From Cyathus striatus (lineage: Eukaryota > Basidiomycota > Agaricomycetes > Agaricales > Nidulariaceae): a stretch of DNA of 64,000 nucleotides. The position numbers and the translations under genes are program-made. Below, piece by piece: positions 13,009 through 22,784 of this stretch. Numbering within the stretch: position 1 is the first letter of the stretch; every line of letters starts with the position of its first letter. A model generated the notes under the pieces. The model was not told the origin of the DNA. It was given only the letters and a program-made list of their open reading frames with translations, and ran no database searches. The stretch is from contig JAOVFP010000009.1 in the NCBI GenBank assembly GCA_025738555.1, positions 2,046,001-2,110,000 of the forward strand, written 5' to 3'.

Positions 13009-13308
13009 ATGGAAACCTGGAGCACCACACTCAGAAGCATCAAAATATTTCATGCTCTGAGCATTGGCTGCTTGGCAGATTGCTTATGCCTTCACTTAGA
13101 TATCTGTGCTCTGGTAATGAAATTCGGTAGCCACTCACCTCAGTCAGATTTTTTTAATAATAGCTAGAGGAGTACAAATAGAGTCAAATTGATGATTACA
13201 TAAGCATGGTCACAAGTGTTATTGTCTTCAAGGAAATGACACTTGTGACCAGAATGTAAAAATAGGTACAAACAGAAGCAAGGAGGGAGTGAATATATTG
13301 TGTAATAA
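13009..13308. repeat. Left 300-bp terminal inverted repeat of G
   Basis: Reads as the reverse complement of 21781-22081 with roughly 90% identity by eye; shared blocks include GAGCACCACACTCAGAAGC and TTTTTTTAATAATAGCTAG. Part of its inner end (GTACAAACAGAAGCAAGGAG) is repeated again near 13473. Confidence 0.9.
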
Positions 13309-15479
13309 GTAACAATGGATTCATTTCTAAGCTTACCCAGAGGGCTATAAATGTAGAAGGGTGCTATATATTTATTTCAAAGCAACATTTGTGCTGTTGC
13401 ACCTAATGTGCATAAGTTGAGGTGATGATTGAGTAGTGAGGACGAAGTTTTGGATGAATGTACAAACAGGTACAAACAGAAGCAAGGAGAGAGTGAGGAT
13501 ATTTGAGAAAACAGAACTAGCTAACTAGGAGCTTCAAGTGTATACTAGTAGTACTAGTAGAAATATATTTCTGAAACTACCAGGTACCATCTCCATCACT
13601 GAAGTCCTCATCTGAAGTGAAGTTAACTTCAATTTCTGCCAAATCTTGTTCCTGGTATGGAAGTGGATCATCCACATTCATCATATAATCCAGTTCAGCT
13701 GAATGAGTTTCATCTGTAATGTAAATGTCAACTACTGAAAAACTAGCAGGTGATTACTACTAACCCATTCCTTGGCCATTGTTAACACCTCCCATATAAT
13801 ATGAACCATCTGACATTTGATTTTCCATGCCTCCTTCAAGTTCTTGAAGTCCTGGCATTAATTCCTCATCATTATCAGCTATTTCATTCTGTGTCAAGGT
13901 TTGAATAATATCAGTCCATAGAGCAAAGTCCTCATGTGGAATTTCATTTGCTGCCTGGATATTTGTTAAAATCAACAAATATACATCCCATACATTGTGT
14001 CTTGTAATTGCTGGTGAGTTATGTTGAATGTATATTGCACTAACCATGTTGGAAAATGACTTGGGAACAAGCTCAAATACTGGGTGATCTGGGGGTGAAA
14101 ACAGAGTGCATGCTTCTTGTATAGCCTCTTGTTGGACAGATATCTATAATTTATCAAATATTAGTTGACCAGATTACTAACTAAGTGAGAACACACATAC
14201 TTTGAAGTCTAACACACCATATTCACTAGGATTTAAACAAATATCATTTGGAACACCATGTGGAAGAATTTTATTGTGATCTGCTTGTTTTGCTGAGTTA
14301 TTAACTCGATTCTTGTAAGCATCAAGCTCTCCTTGTAACCAAGGAATAAAGACCCAGTGAAATACCAATCTAAAAAGGATAAGAATAAGATGAAATTGTA
14401 TAAAATAATGACTAATGCCTCTAAAGTATTATCTGGGTGATACCAATCCTCATTAACACCATGATCAAGAATGTTTTCAAATCCAGGAGTAAATCAATGC
14501 CGAAGCTGTGACCATGTGATCTCAGGCTTTATGTTCTTCTTCTCATGCATCCAGTGATGTTGGAGTGTCCCTTTAAGTGAAGGATCATGCCAGTGTCGAA
14601 GAAATGTATGTCCATTTGCAATTCCAAAGTTTTCAGAACCAGGATTACTCTGAGTGACTAGTGGCATAGCTGTATGGTATAAATCAAATGAGAATTCAAT
14701 GCAATTCATGTATGGTATGAAATATTTACCTCCCATATCTTCAATTGCTTCAAGATAATAGCTAAATATTAGCTTGGGATTGCTGTTAGAGTGCCAAACC
14801 TTCAGCCAGTGTATCTTTCCAGCAAATGGATCAATGCCAGTATGTAGACCAAGGCCAAACTTGTATTTCCATTTGTCATGCTGGTCCACTGCAATAATGT
14901 CATTAACACCAGCAGACCACCACTTCTTCCTCTTCAACCTTCGTGCTCGCCACTGCTTCACAAGATCAGGCTCATAGAGAGCAAAATATGATATAACCAC
15001 TTGTCTAGTTGAAGAAAAGACCATAGAGTAAGATATTTGAAGATATTGAATTCATTGACAAACATACCAGGTAACAGCCATATTTTCCTCATGAAATAAT
15101 AAACTGACCATCTCTCAAGCACCAGCATTTGGATATTGTGTATGCAATTGAACCATAGCCTCATGAATACTGTCAACATCAGAGGACCTGACACTGACCC
15201 ACATTCTCAGTAGAATCCAGTGAGATTATCATGAGATTCTCTGATACTCCAGTGAGAATCCAGTGAGAATATAGTGATAGAATGAGAGAGTAGTGAGAGT
15301 TCAGTGAGAGTTTACTGAGACTACAGTGAGAAAATGTATGATTTTCATCTCAGTAAAATCTCACCTAATTCTCATTGGGTGAGAATCTCAGAGAGTCCAA
15401 TGAGAATCTAGTGAGAATAAGTCACTGAACTCTCAGTACAGTCTCTGACATTTAACTCTGTTGTTACAAATTCCCACAC

Positions 15480-15975
15480 AATATTTCATGAGATCTCTCT
15501 GCACCAAAGCAGTCATGTGACCTGTGTGACATCTTGAAAAAGCGTGATGTGTGTGATACATGTGACATATCATAGCCATCACACTTGTCACACTTTTCCC
15601 AACATGTCACACTTTTTCCAACATTGTCCAATATGTCACATGTAAGCTGTACCTAGGCTCTATTGTCACAGTTGTAATGTGTTTCCCACAGTTATCATAC
15701 TTGTCACACATGTGGGAAAAGTGATATGTTGGAAAATGTTAGACAAAGTGTAGTGCCTAAGCATTATCTAGACACTATTGTCACACATGTATGAAAGTGT
15801 GACATGTTGGAAAATGTTGGAAAAAGCGTGACATGTGTGACAAGTGTGGGAAAAAGTGTGACATGTTGGAAAAAGCGTGACACGTTTGGAAAACGTTGGA
15901 AACATAAGTGTGACATGTGTGACAGGCGTGGGAAAAGTGTGACATGCTAGAAAAGTGTCACATATCATAATCATC
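15480..15975. repeat. E2 left GTGACA arm
   Basis: Degenerate GTGACATGTTGGAAAA units. The stretch from about 15758 to 15960 is inverted-homologous to 16655-16845, including the AACGTTGGAAACATAAGTGTG block. Together the arms can fold back. Confidence 0.9.
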
Positions 15976-15983
15976 ACACTTAC

Positions 15984-16591
15984 TAGTGTTGCCGCCGCTC
16001 AGTTCCGCTCAGTTTAGCTCAGCTTCAGTGGCTCAGGTACTGCTGGTAGCTCAGCTCATGAGTGGAGCTGTTTAGGTTTGGTTCGCTTCTCCAGCTAACC
16101 GCTTAGCTTTGGCTAAGCCACAGCTCAGTCTGTTCGCCGCAAGTTACTAAATATGTAGCTCAGCAGAATAGAGAATGGGCATTCGAAAGGCGCTTAGAAG
16201 CTAATTTGACGCAGTGCGTACCTTTTACATAATGGTCCGGGGAGCTGTTAAATCTGCGTGCGAGGTAGCATTTTTATCTTCTTTCCATCGAGTTTGCTCG
16301 AGCTCAATACTATTATGCATGCATGAATATTAGTATTATTTATCTATATGTAAAAAGGGAAGTTATGAATGAAAATAACGGAAGATTAAGTGGTACATGA
16401 TATTTGTTTAACGAGATTCAGAAATGGAAATTACATAAGCTGTAGCTTAGCGGGCTCATAGCCGACGTGGAGCGGCTCCTAGCTGAGCTAGAGCTGTCCG
16501 AGTGCAGCTCTCGTGAGACTTGCTCAGCTCCGCTCATTTTCGGCTCAGCTCACCGGCTCGTGGCTTTGGAGCCAAGCAGACGGCAACACTA
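15984..16591. mobile_element. hAT-type MITE, 608 bp, TSD ACACTTAC
   Basis: Perfect 11-bp terminal inverted repeats TAGTGTTGCCG (15984-15994) and CGGCAACACTA (16581-16591), with an 8-bp duplication ACACTTAC at 15976-15983 and 16592-16599. Subterminal regions carry many GCTCAG/CTGAGC motifs in both orientations. The T-A-G start, 8-bp duplication and subterminal motifs are characteristic of the hAT superfamily. No open frame, so it is non-autonomous. It landed close to the centre of the E2 palindrome. Confidence 0.92.
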
Positions 16592-16599
16592 ACACTTAC

Positions 16600-17110
16600 C
16601 CAACTTTTTCCAACATGTCACACTTTCCCCACATTGTCACATATGTCACGCTTCCAAACGTGTCACAGTTTTCCCACGCCTGTCACACATGTCACACTTA
16701 TGTTTCCAACGTTTTCCAAACGTGTCACGCTTTTTCCAACATGTCACGCTTTTTCCCACACTTGTCACACATGTCACGCTTTTTCCAACATTTTCCAACA
16801 TGTCACACTTCATACATGTGTGACAATAGTGTCTAGGTAAAAGGTAAAGCTTAGTCACTACACTTTTCTTATCATTTTCCAACATATCACACTTTTCCCA
16901 CATTTTCCAACCTTTCACACATGTGTGACAAGTATGATAACTGTGGGAAACACACCACAACTGTGACAACAGAGCCTGCATGACATGTCAGAAATGTTGG
17001 ATGTCACACATATCATGCTTTTCCAACATTTTCCAACATGGCACACTTTTACACATGTGTGACAAGTGTGATGACTGTGGGAAACATGTTGCAACTGTGA
17101 CAATAGAGTC
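16600..17110. repeat. E2 right TGTCAC arm
   Basis: Inverted partner of the left arm, with CACGCTTTTTCCAACATGTC units. Beyond about 16850 it continues as a second, more diverged copy of GTGTGACAAGTGTGATRACTGTGGGAAAC (about 16923 and 17059). Confidence 0.88.
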
Positions 17111-18026
17111 TAAGTACAGCTTAGGCACTTGAGTTCAGTGGAGTTCAGGTAGAGTCTAGATGCTCTACTGATAGTGTAGTGAGACTCTCACTGAACTCTC
17201 AATAGTCTAGTGAGAATCCAGTGAGACTCTCACTGGATTCTTGATAGTCTAGTGAGAGTCCAGTGAGAGTCCAGTGAGAGTCCAGTGAGAGTCCAGTGAT
17301 AACTGTGGGAGAGTGCAACATACTGCAACATCATGCTTTTGCTTTCGTGAATGGAATAAACCCATAGCTTCACACATTTCCCGAAACTGTGTCAATCTAA
17401 TTTTATATATAAGTAAGATAGAGATAAATACCAAGAATAAAACAACTAGAATTACTGACCCCAAGCCATAGCGTGTAACATCCATGTGTTTTTCCTTCAG
17501 ATAATGGAGTATTACCTTGTCAGAATGGCACATTTTCCAGTACATAAGTATGTACTGTGCAATATTGTCAATTGGAGCTGTGACAAGCAGGTAAATTAAC
17601 AATTTATGAGTATAATAAACAAACATTATGATTTGGTAAGTATTGATTTTTCACAAGTTTTGTTTGTGCCATGATAATGAAAATGAGTAGGAGACAGAAA
17701 TGAGACAGCTATACTTACACTCATCATTTTTTGTGGTATATATATGTTATGCTAACAATGGGCAATCCAAAAGTATCATAATTGCAATTAAACATAAACT
17801 GAGATGCTAATGACACATGTTCTTGGAGCCAATATTTAATGTGTGAAAATGTAATGCTATTATGGGTGGTGTAGCAGTAAACGATTATTCACAAAGCCTT
17901 GGCCTTCACCAAAGACATTGTCTTACATTACCATTTAGCTGATTTTGTATATATTAGATATTGAACACTCTTTGCTATTACTCTTGTAATCCTGCTAAGG
18001 AGACATGTGTATTTGATTGATCATTG

Positions 18027-19787
18027 CAGTACTTTACCCTCCCCCCCATATTCTGGACAGACTCCAGGTGGACAAGAAAATGTCTGGATTTTCCAGATGG
18101 AATCCACATGGAACACAGATTTTCTGGAAGGAGTCCAGATGGACATGATAATTTCCAGACAAAGTCCACATTGAGTCCATGTTAAAGAACATTTTTTCTG
18201 GGTGGAATCTGAGTGGAATAAGAAATTTTCCAATTGATAGAAATGAAATATATCTTTGTTTTCCCATACAGTCACATAGTATTACAGGATTACAATATTA
18301 TGTATTGCAGTTATCACAGTTATATTTGACATAGTATTACACTGTCACACTTTTTGCAATGTCACAGTATTGGAGTTGTCACAGTTTCACATGGTCATCA
18401 GGGTCATCTTTATTATCACACTTGTCACATAGTGTCACAGCTGTCAAAATCTGTAATGCTGTGTGATAAGTGATACTGTGACACTACAAAAAGCGTGACA
18501 AGTGTGACATTAAGCGAAAAGTTTGACAGCATGTGTTGAGTGTGATGCAATGTGAAAGGTGTGATGCAATGTGAAACATGTGATGCAATGTGAAAAGTGT
18601 GACACAACATGAAAAGTGTGACACAACATGAAAAGTGTGACACAACATGAAAAGTAGCTGTGATAACTGCAAGACTGTGAGACACATAATATTGTGATAC
18701 TGCAATACTATGCAATATTGTGACACCTGTGTCACACTCAACATACTGTATCATGCAAGTGTGTCACACTCAATGCATAATGTCATGCTCCACACACCAT
18801 GTCATGCTCAATACACAGTGTTACACTCAACACATGGTGTCATGCTTAACACACCATGTCACACTCAACACATAGTGTCACGCTCAACACACAGTGTCAT
18901 ACTTAGTGCATAGTGTCACGCTCAATGTGTAGTGTCACATTCAATGCATCATGTCACACACAACACATGGTGTCACACTTAATGCATAGTGTCACACTCA
19001 ATGTGTAGTGTCACATTCAATGCATCATATCACACTCAACAGGTGTCATACTCAACACATGGTGTCATGCTCAACACATGGTATCACACTCAATATGTAG
19101 TGTCACATTCAATGCATCATGTCACACTCAACACATGGTGTCACACTTAATGCACAGTGTCACATTCAATGTATCATGTCACATTCAATGTATCATGTCA
19201 CACTCAATGCATCATGTCACACTTAGCACATAGTGACATGCTCAATACATAATATCACACTCAGCACACAGTGTCACACTTGACATAGTCGTAGAAGTTG
19301 TGAACTGTACAGCATGTGCCCATGCACAAGCTAGCCATAGTGTAATAGTTATGCACACTATCCACTATCATGTGAATGGGTGTTATGTAATCATCACAAC
19401 AATACTGGTTCAAACTATGCAACTATGCCATGCTCTACTAATTTATTTATGATATAAGTAAAATAAGTAATAAACTACTAATTAATACAAGCTACCTGGA
19501 ATCCATATGGATTCCAGGTGGAGTCCAGTATAGCAAATTCCTTTGGAATTCTGGCTGAAAGGCGGAATTTGGCCAATAATCTGGATTCCATATGGAATTC
19601 ATCTGGAAAGCACCCAGACCAGAAAACTAAAATTTGGCTGGTGTCTCTGCCAAAACAAGTCCACCCGGATTCCGGATGGAGTCTATGGAATGGCCAGAAA
19701 TTCCATGGAAATTCCGCGGACTTTCCGGGGAGTCCATGGATTCTGTCCAGACTCCGGAAGGAATTTAGGGGGGAGTGTAAAGACCTC
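18027..19787 (-). mobile_element. E3: non-autonomous KDZ-family element, reverse orientation, TSD GATCATTG
   Basis: Flanked by GATCATTG at 18019-18026 and 19788-19795. Its left end is CAGTACTTTACCCTCCCCCC and the complement of its right end is GAGGTCTTTACACTCCCCCC, the clearest terminal pair of the family, here with the GAGG end on the right. Just inside both ends are TCCAGGTGGAATCC-type repeats (18055-18240 and 19495-19765). A long TGTCACACTCAACACA array fills the middle. No coding frame. It lies between the two genes of element G. Confidence 0.93.
18290..19285. repeat. TGTCAC / CACTCAACACATGGTG array in E3
   Basis: Some 40 imperfect units of about 19-22 bp with the core GTGTCACACTCAA(C/T)RCAT, preceded by GTGATGCAATGTGAAA variants in the opposite sense (18485-18660). 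It shares the GTGAC/GTCAC core with the arms of E2 and F. Confidence 0.88.
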
Positions 19788-20193
19788 GATCATTGTAAGA
19801 GTAATAGGTGCATATGCAACTTAAACCTCATGTTTTTATCCAGTATATACTAACAAGTATTCGGCTCTGAGTCTTGAGTTTGCATTGTTCTACAACAATG
19901 AACTTTACTTATCACTTACCTCACATTCTATGAGATATGACATACCCAACTCCCACAGTTGTTGTGTGTTTAATTTTGAAGCTATGACTGTGCTGCATAT
20001 TCTTGATAATAGTGGTCCATGTTATAATTAGCATTAATACAGTTTTACATGTGACTGACTCATGTTATTTGCATGAAGCTTAGAATTGCAGCTTATCCTA
20101 AACACAAGGATTTTGTGAATATATATACTGTGACATCCCTCTTATGTTTTTAAGCAGCTGCTTTATTCCATCCACAACAACTATATTCCACAT

Positions 20194-21512
20194 CATGAAC
20201 TTTGGTAATGCTGAAGCTATCACTCAATTTACAGAGGATGCTTGTGCTAATAATTCAGTTCCTTGTGGTAGAAGTAGCTGCTCCACTATTCTTCTTCCAG
20301 GTGACAACAGGCACTATGTGGACAAGTATCGATGTCTATGTTACCAGTCTGGTAACCAGACTGAAACTATCAGTGTTTTAATTCAGGCTGTGCATGAAGT
20401 GTCAGGAAAAGTGAAGCCTGAATTGATTCTGGTCCGTTATTCTGTCTTGCTTTATATTATTGCACTTGTACTAACAAATTCATGTAGAATCTTCAGGAAG
20501 AGCAACAAAATATCCCAGCAACAGCTACACCTCCTGAGCTCAGATGGTTGGTGGAAGATAATCATTTGAACTCTCTGATCCACATCCTGGTGTTTTATCA
20601 ATCAACCATCTGGAAGCACTTGGCATTGGGGCATGTAAAACTGCTCACAAAGGGCTGCTAACTGTTACACCCTTAGCCAAATCAGACCTTGGTAATGTTT
20701 TAAACCAGGCCATTGCCATTAAGTGTGTTTACTTTCCAGGTGATTTAAAGGGGAAGAAGAAAACACGAAGTGATTCACAGCCTAATTTTTCAATTGGTCA
20801 TTTTGCAGTCAACTCAGAGCTTGAAAAAACACTTATTGAAGCAAATGTTTTCTATTGGGCTGCATCATTACTATCCCATACATACTCATACATATCACAG
20901 GTGATATCAGCAAAACGATCACCTCCATTTGAAGTTCCTCAACTGTGCTTCGTGAAGGCAGGTGTAGCAATTGTACATGACTCAATGGCTACAAAATCTA
21001 GTGGAAAAGTAACAACAATGCGCAGAGTTTACCTTGTTGAGGAGTTGATTGAAGATTGTAATGGGGGGATCTCTGAATTCATCAAATTCATACACAATGG
21101 ATCTGCAATACCACTACTTGCAGAAGTGGATCCACTTTATTTTATAGCAGAGTTTTTGTCCTTTACTCAACATGTTCAGTATGAGAAAACAGGTGGTTTA
21201 GCATATGTATCTGATCTTCAAGGTATGTATACCACTATTTTAATGACATGATATGATTTTGACAATTATACAGGAAACTCAACACTGTTATCTGACCCAC
21301 AGATTATGACTGCACTGTAAGTATTTTATACACGATGAAATTTATTTTATCTTACCAATTTTGGATAAAGACTGCTAGAAGATGAAGCAAATTTGTTTGG
21401 TGGTGGAAATATTAGCTCTGCATTTGACAAATTTCGAACCGAGCATGCCTGTAACAAGTACTGTTCTTGGTTTGATCTTGATGGGCTAAATGTGGATGAT
21501 AAATCTAGCTAG
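20194..21512 (+). pseudogene. Alpha-type (MHCK/EF2K-like) protein kinase gene, cargo of G
   Basis: The C-terminal half is clear: PPFEVPQLCFVKAGVAIVHD, then VYLVEELIED, FIKFIHNGSA, AEFLSFTQHVQYEKTGGLAYVSDLQG, LLSDPQI, LFGGGNISSAFDKF and EHACNKYCSW. This is the alpha-kinase pattern of a DLQG-type catalytic Asp, a DPQI block, a Gly-rich loop and a zinc-binding H-x-CNKYC. Introns 21223-21273 and 21317-21370 join in frame, and the stop is TAG 21510-21512. The N-terminal half (from ATG 20194) has PCGRSSCSTILLPGD and one intron near 20410-20487. Near 20568 the frame shifts before FELSDPHPG, so the gene is probably broken unless an intron is mis-seen. Fungal alpha-kinases phosphorylate Ser/Thr; the substrate is unknown. 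Confidence 0.75.
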
Positions 21513-21780
21513 TACTCCAGTTATAGTTACCATCTTTTAGGTAGCTCTGTTTCCTCTTGTGTACCAATTGGAAATACATAGTATACAAGTTAACAGATCA
21601 CTGTTTCATTAACCTTTACAGTGCTATTATTATTCTGGTCTAAATTTAATTGGAAGTTTCAATGTTGTCTATGAAAACCTTACACACAGTTGTTTGAATT
21701 AATATTTGTTCATTCTCTTTACATATAATATATTTCTCCCCTCTTCTTGGGTCCTTTCTGAGGCCAGGAGTAGAGAAAGT

Positions 21781-22081
21781 ATTATTGCACAACATGTTCA
21801 CTCTCTCCTTGCTTCTGTTTGTACCTATTTGTACATTCTGGTCATGAGCATTGTTGCCTTCGAGGAAACAATGCTTGTGACCATGCTTACATAATCATCA
21901 ATTTGACTCTATTTGTACTCCTCTAGCTATTATTAAAAAAATCTGACTGAGGTGAGTGGCTACCAAATTTCATTACTGGAGCACAGATATCTAAGTGAAG
22001 GTATAAGTGATCTGCCAAGCAGCCAATGCTCAGAGCATGAAATATTTTGATGCTTCTGAGTGTGGTGCTCTGGGTTTCCAT
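21781..22081. repeat. Right 300-bp terminal inverted repeat of G
   Basis: Inverted partner of 13009-13308. It lies 270 bp beyond the stop of the alpha-kinase gene and ends at GGTTTCCAT directly before the AGAAACT duplication. Confidence 0.9.
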
Positions 22082-22784
22082 AGAAACTGTCAACTTCCAC
22101 TTAGCAAGAAGTGTGGGCAGCTCCTATGGAGCATCAACAACTACTAAGAGCAGTGAAAATGCCTCTGCCTCTGCTGCTACTGATGAGAATCTTGACATCT
22201 CTGATGGACTTACTAAAAAACAAGAGCTTATTATATCTGTTTATAAAGTGGATAAGTCCCTTCTTGGACATAAGAACTGGTCTATTCAGATAGCATGGAA
22301 AATCTACCAAGAGGTACAATGAGTCAAACACTTGGTAGATACAAGCCCACAGATGTGGCCCTCTGATATGGATAAGCCAATTATGAGAGACTTACACACA
22401 ATGTTTGGAGCTGCTGGGACTGCTTGGCATCATTGGGATAAAGTTCTTAAATTTGTATCCAACTACCCTGACATGGAAGAGTGGTTGAGTACTGCAACCC
22501 CACCAGATAATAAAGCAACTCATGAGTTATGGGGATTGGAGAAGACAGCAGGATTCACTAGAACAGACTTGGAAAACTGGATTAAGAAAAAGAAGGGTAT
22601 TAGTGCTAGAAAGGGAAAGCAGAAAGCAGAAAGCAGAGGGGGGAAAGGGTAAGAAAGGATCTGGTATAAAGAATAAGTAAGTAAAGTTGTGAAAGATAGC
22701 ATGTTTTACTTTTAAATTTGTATCCAATGTACTTTTAGTTTTCTCTATATCTGAGTATGGCTTCTTCAAATCTATTATGCAATA

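Larger units (their letters stand above)
15182..17325 (+). mobile_element. E2: non-autonomous KDZ-family element, TSD CAACATCA
   Basis: Flanked by CAACATCA at 15174-15181 and 17326-17333. It begins GAGGACCTGACACTGACCCA and ends ..GGGAGAGTGCAACATACTG, whose complement CAGTATGTTGCACTCTCCCA is a degenerate inverted match. Outer 200-290 bp are AGTGAGAGTCC-type repeats. Inside lie long inverted arms of GTGACA/TGTCAC repeats (about 15660-15970 and 16610-16850), with a hAT MITE inserted between them. There is no coding capacity of its own. It sits in the integrase gene of G. Confidence 0.9.
13577..17626 (-). pseudogene. Integrase-core (rve-like DDE) transposase, interrupted by E2
   Basis: Read right to left, the N-terminal part (17626-17326) has DNIAQYILMYWKMCHS and an LTQFREMCEAMGLFHSRKQK helix. 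E2 (15182-17325) then interrupts between HDV and DSIHEAMVQL, and its removal is seamless. Next come EMVSLLFHEENMAVT, RARRLKRKKWW, GVNDIIAVDQHDKW (probable first catalytic Asp), GLGLHTGIDPFAGKIHWLKVW and TQSNPGSENFGIANGHTFLRHW (probable second Asp region). The tail has HWVFIPWLQGELDAY and ITRHNVWDVYL. Introns split it at several points. TGA codons replace expected arginines at 15115-15117 and 14494-14496. It resembles the integrase-core-domain proteins common in Agaricomycetes. It is the likely mobilising enzyme of G, now dead. Confidence 0.75.
13008..22081. mobile_element. Element G: integrase-type transposon with alpha-kinase gene
   Basis: A 9.07-kb insertion in gene A1 flanked by AGAAACT (13001-13007 and 22082-22088), with a 300-bp terminal inverted repeat starting ATGGAAACC. 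It contains an integrase-core transposase gene on the minus strand (13.58-17.63 kb) and an alpha-kinase gene on the plus strand (20.19-21.51 kb), diverging from the middle. E2 and E3 are later insertions of 2144 and 1761 bp, so the original was about 5.2 kb. Reading across the rejoined ends gives an uninterrupted A1 frame, which supports these boundaries. Whether the target duplication is 7 bp, or 8 bp with one mismatch, is open. Confidence 0.8.
11460..22652 (+). pseudogene. Gene A1: unknown KDZ-element accessory protein, split by element G
   Basis: Exons can be followed from about 11470 to 12950 and again from 22082 to 22652. The N-terminal part is Lys/Gly-rich (KKRGGRGRGG), then comes a hexapeptide repeat SEITGT encoded by an 18-bp array (11986-12103), then a long acidic stretch. 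After this the block KKDLKGASRTTGG..FRG aligns with KDELQGASHTAGGFSRG of A2, and WTSRINDLVLYLAAV with WQMDDKNTYYLEILA. The C-terminal part aligns at WL-x7/8-K...WG..K..GF and is again Lys-rich. Element G sits between codons for ISVKET and VNFHL, and removing it rejoins them in frame. An in-frame TGA lies at 22320-22322. The function is unknown. The charge pattern and linkage to B suggest a nuclear partner of the transposase, as inference. Confidence 0.6.

Noticed and set aside
20568..20600. An extra intron that would rescue the alpha-kinase frame.
   Set aside because: No GT..AG pair of plausible size joins the upstream frame to FELSDPHPG; a frameshift is simpler.
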